Source: Isoptericola halotolerans
GTDB taxonomy: Bacteria; Actinomycetota; Actinomycetes; Actinomycetales; Cellulomonadaceae
Length of the DNA stretch: 64,000 nt
Direction: 5' to 3'
Assembly (NCBI RefSeq): GCF_003003075.1
Contig: NZ_PVTX01000009.1
Span: 167,228 to 231,227 of the forward strand
The notes beneath the pieces were generated by a model. It was not told where the DNA came from, ran no database searches, and saw nothing but the letters and a program-made list of their open reading frames with translations. This document shows, piece after piece, positions 57,877 to 64,000 of the stretch. Each line of letters opens with the position of its first letter. The stretch's first letter is position 1. The position numbers and the translations under genes are program-made.

Positions 57877-59187
57877 TCAGGAGCTGTGCGGCAGTCCGCC
57901 CACCATGCCGGCGGCGACCGTCTTGTTGGTGGACTCGTCGACCAGGATGAACGAACCGGTCTCGGGGTTCTGCTGGTAGGGGTCGACGAACAGCGGCTGC
58001 GTCACGCGGAGCTGGATGCGGCCGATCTCGTTGAGCTTGATCTCGGACACCCCCTCGTCGCGGTGCAGGGTGTTGACGTCGACGCGGTAGTTGATGTCCT
58101 TGACCATGGCGCGCGCCCAGCGGGTCGTGTGCTTGATCGCGTACTTCTTGCCGACCGTCAGCGGTGCCGACTCGTCCATCCAGCAGATCTGCGCGTCGAT
58201 GTTCTGCAGCGCGGCCGGCGTGTTGTTCGGACGCGCGATCATGTCCCCGCGCGAGATGTCGATCTCGTCGGCGAGACGCACCGTCACCGCCATGGGCGGG
58301 TAGGCCTCCTCGACCGGACCGTCGGCGGTGTCGATCGACTCGATGGTCGTCTCCAGGCCGGCCGGCAGCGCGACGACCCGGTCCCCCGGCTTCATCACGC
58401 CGGAGGCGACGGTCCCGGCGTAGCCGCGGTAGTCCCGCGCCTCGTGCGACTGCGGCCGGATCACGTACTGCACCGGGAACCGGACGTCCACGAGGTTCCG
58501 GTCCGAGGCCACGTGCAGGCGCTCGAGGTGGCTCAGGAGCGGCGAACCCTCGTACCACGGCGTGTTCTCGGAACGGTTGACGACGTTGTCGCCCTCCAGC
58601 GCGGAGATCGGGATGAACGTCAGGTCCGGGACGCGCAGCCGCGAGGCGAACTCCGTGAAGTCCCGGCGGATGCTCTCGAAGACCTCCTCGGAGTAGTCCA
58701 CGAGGTCCATCTTGTTGACGCACACCACGATGTGCGGCACGCCGAGCAGCGTCGCCAGGAACGTGTGCCGGCGCGACTGCTCGATGACGCCCTTGCGTGC
58801 GTCCACGAGGATCAGCGCCACGTCCGCCGTCGAGGCGCCCGTGACCATGTTCCGGGTGTACTGGGTGTGGCCCGGGGTGTCCGCGATGATGAACTTGCGC
58901 TTCGGCGTCGCGAAGTAGCGGTACGCGACGTCGATCGTGATGCCCTGCTCCCGCTCGGCCCGCAGGCCGTCGGTGAGCAGCGAGAGATCGGTGTAGTCGT
59001 TGCCGCGGTCCTTGGAGACGCTCTCCACGGAGTCCAGCTGGTCCTCGAAGATCGTCTTCGAGTCGAACAGCAGACGGCCGATGAGGGTCGACTTGCCGTC
59101 GTCGACGGACCCCGCCGTCGCGAAGCGCAGGAGGTCGGTCGAGCCGTCGGTCAGTGCCTCGGCCAGGTTCTCGGTCGTGGTGCTCAT
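57877..59187 (-). CDS. cysN: Sulfate adenylyltransferase subunit 1 (GTPase)
   Basis: A 436-residue EF-Tu-like GTPase whose GTP hydrolysis drives APS synthesis by CysD. P-loop GSVDDGKST (residues 26-34), switch II DTPGHTQYTRNM, the NKMD specificity motif (VCVNKMDLVDYS), and domains II/III to the end. There is no C-terminal APS kinase fusion; the kinase is the separate cysC. The ATG lies three bases after the cysD stop. Confidence 0.95.
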   Translation of the reverse strand: MSTTTENLAEALTDGSTDLLRFATAGSVDDGKSTLIGRLLFDSKTIFEDQLDSVESVSKDRGNDYTDLSLLTDGLRAEREQGITIDVAYRYFATPKRKFIIADTPGHTQYTRNMVTGASTADVALILVDARKGVIEQSRRHTFLATLLGVPHIVVCVNKMDLVDYSEEVFESIRRDFTEFASRLRVPDLTFIPISALEGDNVVNRSENTPWYEGSPLLSHLERLHVASDRNLVDVRFPVQYVIRPQSHEARDYRGYAGTVASGVMKPGDRVVALPAGLETTIESIDTADGPVEEAYPPMAVTVRLADEIDISRGDMIARPNNTPAALQNIDAQICWMDESAPLTVGKKYAIKHTTRWARAMVKDINYRVDVNTLHRDEGVSEIKLNEIGRIQLRVTQPLFVDPYQQNPETGSFILVDESTNKTVAAGMVGGLPHSS

Positions 59188-59190
59188 GGC

Positions 59191-60093
59191 TTAGAAGTAG
59201 CCCTCTCGCTTGCGGTCCTCCATGGCGGCCTCGCTCACCTTGTCGTCGCCGCGCGTGGCGCCGCGCTCGGTGATGCGCACCGCGGCGGTCTCCTCGACGA
59301 TGGCGGTCAGGGTGGAGGCCTCGGACTCGACGGCGGCCGTCAGGTTGGCGTCGCCCACGGTGCGGTAGCGCACCGAGCGACGCTCGGACGTCTCGCCGTC
59401 CTTGAGCGGCGTGAACTCGTTGACGGCGAACAGCATGCCGTCACGGTTCACGACCTCGCGCTCCTGGGCCAGGTACAGGTCCGGGATGTCGATGTCCTCG
59501 GCCGCGATGTAGGACCAGATGTCCAGCTCGGTCCAGTTGGACAGCGGGAACACGCGGATCGACTCGCCCTGGTGGACGCGGCCGTTGTACAGGCTCCAGA
59601 TCTCGGGGCGCTGGTTCTTGGGGTCCCACTGGCCGAAGTCGTCGCGGAACGAGAAGACCCGCTCCTTGGCGCGCGCCTTCTCCTCGTCGCGGCGGCCGCC
59701 ACCGAACGCGGCGTCGAAGCCGTGCTTCTCCACCGCCTCGAGCAGCACCGGCGTCTGGATGCGGTTGCGCGAGCCGTTGGGCTCCTCCTTGACCAGGCCG
59801 CGGTCGATCGCGTCCTGCACGGAGGCGACGACCAGCTGGATGCCCAGCCGCTCGACCCACCGGTCACGGCAGTCCAGCACGGTCTGGAAGTTGAGCCCCG
59901 TGTCCACGTGCATGATGGGGAACGGGATCCGCGCGGGGGCGAAGGCCTTGGCCGCCAGGTGGAGCATGACGATGGAGTCCTTGCCGCCCGAGAACAGCAG
60001 CACGGGCCGCTCCATCTCGGCGACCACCTCGCGGATGATGTGGATGCTCTCCGCCTCGAGGCTGCGGAGCTGGCTCAGGACGTGAGACGTCAC
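59191..60093 (-). CDS. cysD: Sulfate adenylyltransferase subunit 2
   Basis: A 300-residue PP-loop enzyme that makes adenosine 5'-phosphosulfate from ATP and sulfate. The ATP loop LLFSGGKDSIVM (SGGKDS at 35-40), HVDTGLNFQTV, and the FGGGRRDEEKARAKERVFSFRD region are all present, with the C-terminus ending REGYF. GTG 60093 overlaps the cysQ stop as GTGA and has GGAAGG eight bases upstream, so cysQ translation is coupled to it. Confidence 0.96.
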   Translation of the reverse strand: MTSHVLSQLRSLEAESIHIIREVVAEMERPVLLFSGGKDSIVMLHLAAKAFAPARIPFPIMHVDTGLNFQTVLDCRDRWVERLGIQLVVASVQDAIDRGLVKEEPNGSRNRIQTPVLLEAVEKHGFDAAFGGGRRDEEKARAKERVFSFRDDFGQWDPKNQRPEIWSLYNGRVHQGESIRVFPLSNWTELDIWSYIAAEDIDIPDLYLAQEREVVNRDGMLFAVNEFTPLKDGETSERRSVRYRTVGDANLTAAVESEASTLTAIVEETAAVRITERGATRGDDKVSEAAMEDRKREGYF

Positions 60094-60995
60094 GACTGGG
60101 CACCTTCCTTGATCGCCACACCGACGCCCTGGAGCGCCGCGCGCAGGTGCGCGGCGAGGCTCGGGTGGCAGACGAACAGATCGGGGAGCCAGGGATCCTG
60201 GCGGTTGTACTCGAGCGGGGTGCCGTCGAGCCTCGTGCAGTCGTACCCGGCGGCGAGGGCGACCGCGACCGGAGCCGCGGAGTCCCACTCGTACTGGCCG
60301 CCGCCGTGCACGTAGGCGTCGACAGTACCGTCCACGACGGAGACCACCTTCACGCCGGCCGATCCCATCGGGACCAGCTCGACGTCGTCGCGCCCGGCGA
60401 GCTCGGCCACGAACGCCGGCGGACGGCTGCGGCTCGCCGCGATGCGCAGCGGACGCTCCCCCGCCAGCACGGCACGTGCACTCGCGTCGCGAGCGTCGAG
60501 ATCATGGTCCGACGACGGCGCACCGGTCGTGTGCACGACGCCACGGGCGGGCAGCGCCACAGCGCCGGCGGCCAGTCCGCCCGGACCCGCCGTGCCGTCG
60601 TCGGCCCCGCGGACCCACAGGGCGACGTGGACGGCGAAGTCGTCGCGCCACGCTGCCGCGCCGGAGGCGTCGGCCGACCGTTCGGCGAACTCCCGGGTGC
60701 CGTCCAGCGGGTCGATGATCCAGACCCGGTCGGCACCGGTCCGCACCGCGTCGTCCTTGGCCTCCTCCGAGAGGACGGCGTCGTCGGGCCGGGCGTGGGC
60801 CAGTGCGGCGGCCAGCCAGGCCTGCGCCGCGGCGTCGCCCGCGTCCTTGAGCTTCCGCGGCTCGAACGCACCGCCGGCGGCGTCGACCTCGTCGCGCAGC
60901 GACAGCAGCACCGCACCCGCGCCCTCGGCCAGCGCGGCCGCGAGAGCGGCGTCGTCGAGCACCGGTTCGGGGAAGACCGGGGTGGTCGTGGACAT
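60090..60995 (-). CDS. cysQ: 3'(2'),5'-bisphosphate nucleotidase (PAP phosphatase)
   Basis: A 301-residue inositol monophosphatase-fold enzyme. The metal site is WIIDPLDGTREFAE (with the DPxDGT core) and the second metal site is GGGQYEWDSAAPVAVALAAG. CysQ hydrolyses PAP, the inhibitory by-product of PAPS-dependent sulfotransferases, or balances PAPS. ATG 60995 with AAGGAG upstream is used; the open frame extends to 61145. It is the first gene of the cysQ-cysD-cysN-sulfotransferase run. A TAGCCT hexamer at 61053-61048 is its likely -10. Confidence 0.92.
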   Translation of the reverse strand: MSTTTPVFPEPVLDDAALAAALAEGAGAVLLSLRDEVDAAGGAFEPRKLKDAGDAAAQAWLAAALAHARPDDAVLSEEAKDDAVRTGADRVWIIDPLDGTREFAERSADASGAAAWRDDFAVHVALWVRGADDGTAGPGGLAAGAVALPARGVVHTTGAPSSDHDLDARDASARAVLAGERPLRIAASRSRPPAFVAELAGRDDVELVPMGSAGVKVVSVVDGTVDAYVHGGGQYEWDSAAPVAVALAAGYDCTRLDGTPLEYNRQDPWLPDLFVCHPSLAAHLRAALQGVGVAIKEGAQS

Positions 60996-61047
60996 CGAGC
61001 TCCTTGTGTCTCTGGAGGTGGCACACCGCGGCCCTGGGACGCCGCTG

Positions 61048-61057
61048 AGGCTACCAT
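61048..61057. promoter_or_regulatory. Overlapping divergent -10 hexamers of cysQ and the TauE leader ORF
   Basis: Minus-strand TAGCCT (61053-61048) faces cysQ and plus-strand TACCAT (61052-61057) faces the TauE/SafE side; the two hexamers share two bases. Divergent initiation from one site would make the two sulfur operons mutually exclusive at any instant. Confidence 0.4.
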
Positions 61058-61064
61058 TCCGACC

Positions 61065-61172
61065 ATGCCTGCCACCGTGAGCACCCGACGGCCGAGACGT
61101 CCGGCGACCGGACCTCTCCGCCGCTGTCGCTCCGGCGCCGACCACCGGGACGGGGGCCGGCGCACGGCATGA
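61065..61172 (+). CDS. Short leader ORF upstream of the TauE/SafE gene
   Basis: A 35-codon ORF beginning MPATVSTRRPRRP, Arg-rich, with a single Cys (RRCRSG) and ending GGRRTA. Its ATG lies seven bases after TACCAT with no ribosome site, so it would be translated from a leaderless mRNA. Its TGA overlaps the ATG of the transporter as ATGA. It may only couple translation, or may act as a regulatory leader peptide. It has no recognisable domain and could be spurious. Confidence 0.35.
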   Translation: MPATVSTRRPRRPATGPLRRCRSGADHRDGGRRTA

Positions 61173-62137
61173 TCGACATCGATCCCGGCCTGATCGTCGG
61201 GGGCCTGCTCGTCGGCTTCATCGTCGGACTGACGGGCATGGGCGGCGGCGCCCTCATGACGCCGATGCTCATCTTCGTCTTCCGCATCGACCCGCTCGTC
61301 GCGGTCTCCAGCGACATCGTCGCCAGCCTGTTCATGAAGCCGGCCGGCGCCGTCGTGCACCTGCGCCGCCGCACGGTGAACCTCCAGCTCGTGCTGTGGC
61401 TCTGCCTCGGCTCGGTGCCTGCCGCGTTCTGCGGCGTGTTCCTCATCCGGGCGCTGCCCTTCGGGGACTCCCTGGACGAGGCGCTGCAGGTCGTGCTCGG
61501 CATCGCGCTGCTCCTGGCGGCCACCATGCTCGTGGTCCGTGCGACGCTCGGCATGATCCAGCACCGCCGTGCGCTCGGGGAGGGGCCGGTCCGCCCCTCG
61601 AACGCCGCGGTCGAGGTGCGGAAGGTGCCCACGGTGATCCTCGGCGCCGTCGCCGGGCTGCTCGTCGGGATGACGTCGGTGGGCTCCGGCTCGATCATCA
61701 TCGTCGCGCTGCTGATGCTCTACCCCGCGCTCAAGGCCTCGAACCTGGTCGGCACGGACCTGGTGCAGGCGGTTCCCCTGGTGGCCGCCGCATCGCTCGG
61801 ACACGTGCTCTACGGTGAGTTCGAGCTCGGCCTCACGGCCTCCCTGCTGGTCGGCGCGATCCCCGGTGCCTGGTTCGGCGCCCAGGTCTCCAGCCGGGCC
61901 CCCGGCGGGCTGATCCGCCGTGCGCTGGCGATCCTGCTGCTGGCCTCCGGCCTCAAGCTGCTCGGCGCGTCGGTCACGGTGGTCGCCGTGGCCGCGGTCG
62001 CCGCCCTGGTGCTCGGCAACATCACCTGGGTGGTGGTGCGCGAGCAGCTCAAGAAGCACCCGCCCCGTCCGGCCACCGCCGAACCGGACACCACTGAACC
62101 GGCCACCGTCACGAAGGACAGCACCGAGAGCTCATGA
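61169..62137 (+). CDS. TauE/SafE family sulfate/sulfite permease
   Basis: A 322-residue protein with about eight to nine membrane helices and two family repeats, each with a conserved G-rich start (GLTGMGGGALMTPML; GMTSVGSGSIIIVALLML), typical of TauE/SafE carriers. Some members export sulfite or sulfoacetate, others import sulfate. The window has no other sulfate importer, so import for the neighbouring cysDNC is a reasonable inference. Its stop overlaps cysC as ATGA. A short upstream ORF overlaps its start. Confidence 0.87.
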   Translation: MIDIDPGLIVGGLLVGFIVGLTGMGGGALMTPMLIFVFRIDPLVAVSSDIVASLFMKPAGAVVHLRRRTVNLQLVLWLCLGSVPAAFCGVFLIRALPFGDSLDEALQVVLGIALLLAATMLVVRATLGMIQHRRALGEGPVRPSNAAVEVRKVPTVILGAVAGLLVGMTSVGSGSIIIVALLMLYPALKASNLVGTDLVQAVPLVAAASLGHVLYGEFELGLTASLLVGAIPGAWFGAQVSSRAPGGLIRRALAILLLASGLKLLGASVTVVAVAAVAALVLGNITWVVVREQLKKHPPRPATAEPDTTEPATVTKDSTESS

Positions 62138-63357
62138 ACCTCCCCGAGACCACCCACGTCCTGACCTCCGACGAGCTCGACCTGCTCGAGCTCCACCTGG
62201 GCGGCGGCACACCGACGATGCGCCTCGGGGCCCGCCCGCACGGCCCCGTCACGCTGACCGACGCCGAGAACACCCCGCTCGCCGTCCTGGAGCCCGACGG
62301 GAGCGCGCGCGCCGTCAAGCCGCTGGCCCGGGCTGCCGGCCCGCACTGGGACCCGGCGCTGCGCCGGACGGCCCGGGAGGTCCGGGACGAGGTGCGCCGC
62401 GCCGTCGGCCCGGACGCCGACGTGCTGGCGGTCGTCGTCACCGAGCCGCCCACGCGCGAGGAGCTGGCCGCCCTGACGGACGTGACCGCCGGCGCCGCCG
62501 CCGTCCTCGTGCTGGCGCCCGCCCGGCGCCGCCCGCCGGTGCCCGGCACGCTCGGAGGCCCGGGCCTGGCGCGCACGGCCACCGTCGTGCGTGACGCCCT
62601 GCGGGACGCCGGGACGGTGCCGCCGGTCGCCGTCGTCGTGCCCTGGGCGACCGACGCGGGGCTCGTCTGGGACGACGTCGCGGCACGCTACGGCGCCGAC
62701 CGCTCCGTGCTGCTGGCCGACCACCGGCCCGCCGCCACGCAGGAGCGCCTCGCACGGCTCGGATCGCTGTGGGCCGACGAGGTCGCCGAGCTGTACCCGG
62801 AGCCGGTGGCGCAGGAGGTGACCCGCGCGGCGCGGAGTGCCCGGCACGCGGGCACCGTGGTGTTCTTCACGGGACTGTCCGGTTCGGGCAAGTCGACCGT
62901 GGCGCGGGCCCTGGCCGCCGAGCTCGACGACGAGGGGCGGCACACCACGCTGCTCGACGGCGACGAGGTGCGCCAGCACCTCTCGCAGGGTCTCGGGTTC
63001 GACAAGGCCTCGCGCGAGCTCAACGTGGAACGGATCGGCTACGTGGCCTCCCTGGTGTCCTACCACGGCGGGACCGCCGTGGCGGCGCCGATCGCCCCGT
63101 TCGCGAGCGGCCGCGCGCGCGTGCGCGAGCTGGCCGAGGCCGCCGGCCGCTTCGTGCTGGTGCACGTCTCGACGCCGCTCGAGGTGTGCGAGGCCCGCGA
63201 CCGCAAGGGGCTCTACGCCAAGGCGCGCGCCGGCGAGATCGCCGAGTTCACGGGCATCTCCTCGCCGTACGAGGAACCCGAGGACGCCGATCTGGTGATC
63301 GACACCTCGGTGACCTCCGTCGAGGACGCCGTGGCGCAGGTGCGCGCGATCCTCTGA
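62134..63357 (+). CDS. cysC: APS kinase with degenerate ATP-sulfurylase-like N-terminal region
   Basis: A 407-residue protein. Residues about 238-407 are a complete APS kinase: P-loop GLSGSGKS (247-254), LDGDEVR, the ERIGYVA and AAPIAPF segments, and the lid DRKGLYAKARAGEIAEFTGISSPYE. It makes PAPS. Residues 8-55 (LTSDELDLLELHLGGG...LAVLEPDG) resemble the start of ATP sulfurylase Sat but lack its middle, and residues 70-230 show no QxRN or HxxH catalytic motifs, so this part looks like an eroded Sat domain. ATGA overlap with the permease gene. It converges on tagH with a four-base gap. Confidence 0.92.
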   Translation: MNLPETTHVLTSDELDLLELHLGGGTPTMRLGARPHGPVTLTDAENTPLAVLEPDGSARAVKPLARAAGPHWDPALRRTAREVRDEVRRAVGPDADVLAVVVTEPPTREELAALTDVTAGAAAVLVLAPARRRPPVPGTLGGPGLARTATVVRDALRDAGTVPPVAVVVPWATDAGLVWDDVAARYGADRSVLLADHRPAATQERLARLGSLWADEVAELYPEPVAQEVTRAARSARHAGTVVFFTGLSGSGKSTVARALAAELDDEGRHTTLLDGDEVRQHLSQGLGFDKASRELNVERIGYVASLVSYHGGTAVAAPIAPFASGRARVRELAEAAGRFVLVHVSTPLEVCEARDRKGLYAKARAGEIAEFTGISSPYEEPEDADLVIDTSVTSVEDAVAQVRAIL

Positions 63358-63361
63358 GTCG

Positions 63362-64000
63362 TCAGCCCCCGTTGCGCTGGCGGCGCTTGCCGCCTGCCCG
63401 ACCGCCCGACCGGGCCTGGCGGTGCGCACGGACGAACTGGCGGTAGGCCGCGGTGACCTCCTCGACCGCTCCGTCCATGACGAGCCGGCCCTGGTGCATC
63501 CACAGCACGCGGGTGCACATGGCTTCGATCGTGGAGATCGAGTGGCTCACGAGGAACACGGTGCCGGCCTGCTGGCGGACCTCCTCGATGCGCGCCTTGG
63601 AGCGGGACTTGAACGCGGCGTCGCCGGTGGCCAGGGCCTCGTCGACCATGAGGATGTCGGGGATGGCCGCGGAGCTGATCGCGAACCGCAGCCGGGCGGC
63701 CATGCCCGAGGAGTACGTCTTCATCGGCAGGTCCACGAAGCTGCCGATGTCGGCGAACTCCACGACCTCGTCGAACTTCTCGTCGACCTCCTTGGGCGTC
63801 ATGCCCAGGGCGAGGCCCCCGATCTCGATGTTCTTCGAACCGGTCATCTGCGGCATGAGCGCCGCGTTCACGCCCAGCAGCGCCGGCTCGCCGTCGACGT
63901 AGACGGCCCCGGAGTGGGGCGGGATGAGCCCGGTGATGGCGCGCAGCAGCGTCGACTTGCCCGACCCGTTGATCCCGACGATCCCGATCGACTCACCGTG
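63362..64000 (-). CDS. tagH: Teichoic-acid-type ABC exporter ATPase TagH (partial)
   Basis: The C-terminal 212 residues of an ABC ATPase; the gene continues past the right edge. Visible are Walker A GINGSGKST, signature YSSGMAARLRF, Walker B ILMVDEALATGD and the H-loop LVSHSIS. The pattern is that of TagH/Wzt-type polysaccharide exporters, not of importers. It ends in a basic tail (RAGGKRRQRNGG), with no Wzt carbohydrate-binding domain. It would energise export of the lipid-linked polymer made by this region; the TagG permease is expected outside the window. Confidence 0.9.
   Translation of the reverse strand, partial: HGESIGIVGINGSGKSTLLRAITGLIPPHSGAVYVDGEPALLGVNAALMPQMTGSKNIEIGGLALGMTPKEVDEKFDEVVEFADIGSFVDLPMKTYSSGMAARLRFAISSAAIPDILMVDEALATGDAAFKSRSKARIEEVRQQAGTVFLVSHSISTIEAMCTRVLWMHQGRLVMDGAVEEVTAAYRQFVRAHRQARSGGRAGGKRRQRNGG

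Noticed and set aside
56428..60315. A 1295-codon open frame on the plus strand opposite the sulfotransferase and cysND genes
   Set aside because: It is antisense to well-recognised sulfotransferase, cysN and cysD genes and has composition typical of a shadow frame.

Overview
This is a very GC-rich actinobacterial chromosome segment: GTG starts are common, stop/start overlaps of the GTGA and ATGA type are frequent, and it carries the actinobacterial mtrA-mtrB-lpqB module. Gene content (MtrAB/LpqB next to ComF, long HPF and SecA; teichoic-type surface polymer genes) suggests a Micrococcales relative such as the Cellulomonadaceae/Promicromonosporaceae. That placement is inference. No rRNA, tRNA, CRISPR array, IS element or prophage is visible, and no gene-free stretch exceeds about 300 bases.

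Layout. 0-15 kb: a partial conserved gene, a LysM protein and a DUF6459 protein on the + strand, then a long minus-strand series read from right to left: mtrA, mtrB, lpqB, comF, hpf, a YcaQ/AlkX-type DNA glycosylase, two cation/proton antiporters and secA. 15-23 kb: a + strand membrane cluster (polytopic membrane protein, DUF4129, DUF4350, MoxR ATPase, DUF58), in which three successive junctions are GTGA overlaps. It is followed by a convergent SpoIIM-like gene and a divergent RDD gene. A large palindrome and a 21-base triple repeat sit between DUF58 and SpoIIM. 23-37 kb: a lipoprotein, an acyltransferase, a two-component system, ahcY, a secreted cationic protein, a second acyltransferase, a proVWX-type betaine/choline ABC transporter, a DUF1275 protein, a gamma-glutamyltransferase homologue and a ZnT9-like cation transporter.

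38-64 kb is a cell-surface glycopolymer region. It encodes four TagB/TagF-type CDP-glycerol (or CDP-polyol) transferases, one of them fused to an RgpF-like domain. It also holds a family 2/92-like glycosyltransferase, a membrane-anchored methyltransferase, an OafA-type acyltransferase with an SGNH domain, a pair of TupA-like ATP-grasp paralogues (one lacking the ATP loop), a nucleotide-sugar dehydrogenase, two sulfotransferases, and tagH (truncated by the window end). Embedded here is a complete route to PAPS: cysD and cysN (ATP sulfurylase), cysC (APS kinase) and cysQ (PAP phosphatase), plus a TauE/SafE sulfate/sulfite carrier. No APS/PAPS reductase or sulfite reductase is present in the window. 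The most attractive hypothesis is therefore that this locus makes, sulfates and exports a sulfated wall polymer: the cytosolic sulfotransferases would act on a lipid-linked precursor, CysQ would clear PAP, and TagH would power export.

Regulatory notes. Four genes have TANNNT -10 hexamers exactly 6-7 bases before the start codon, which suggests leaderless transcripts. Several strong GC hairpins without U-tracts lie at convergent gene ends. A 35-codon leaderless upstream ORF overlaps the TauE/SafE start codon.
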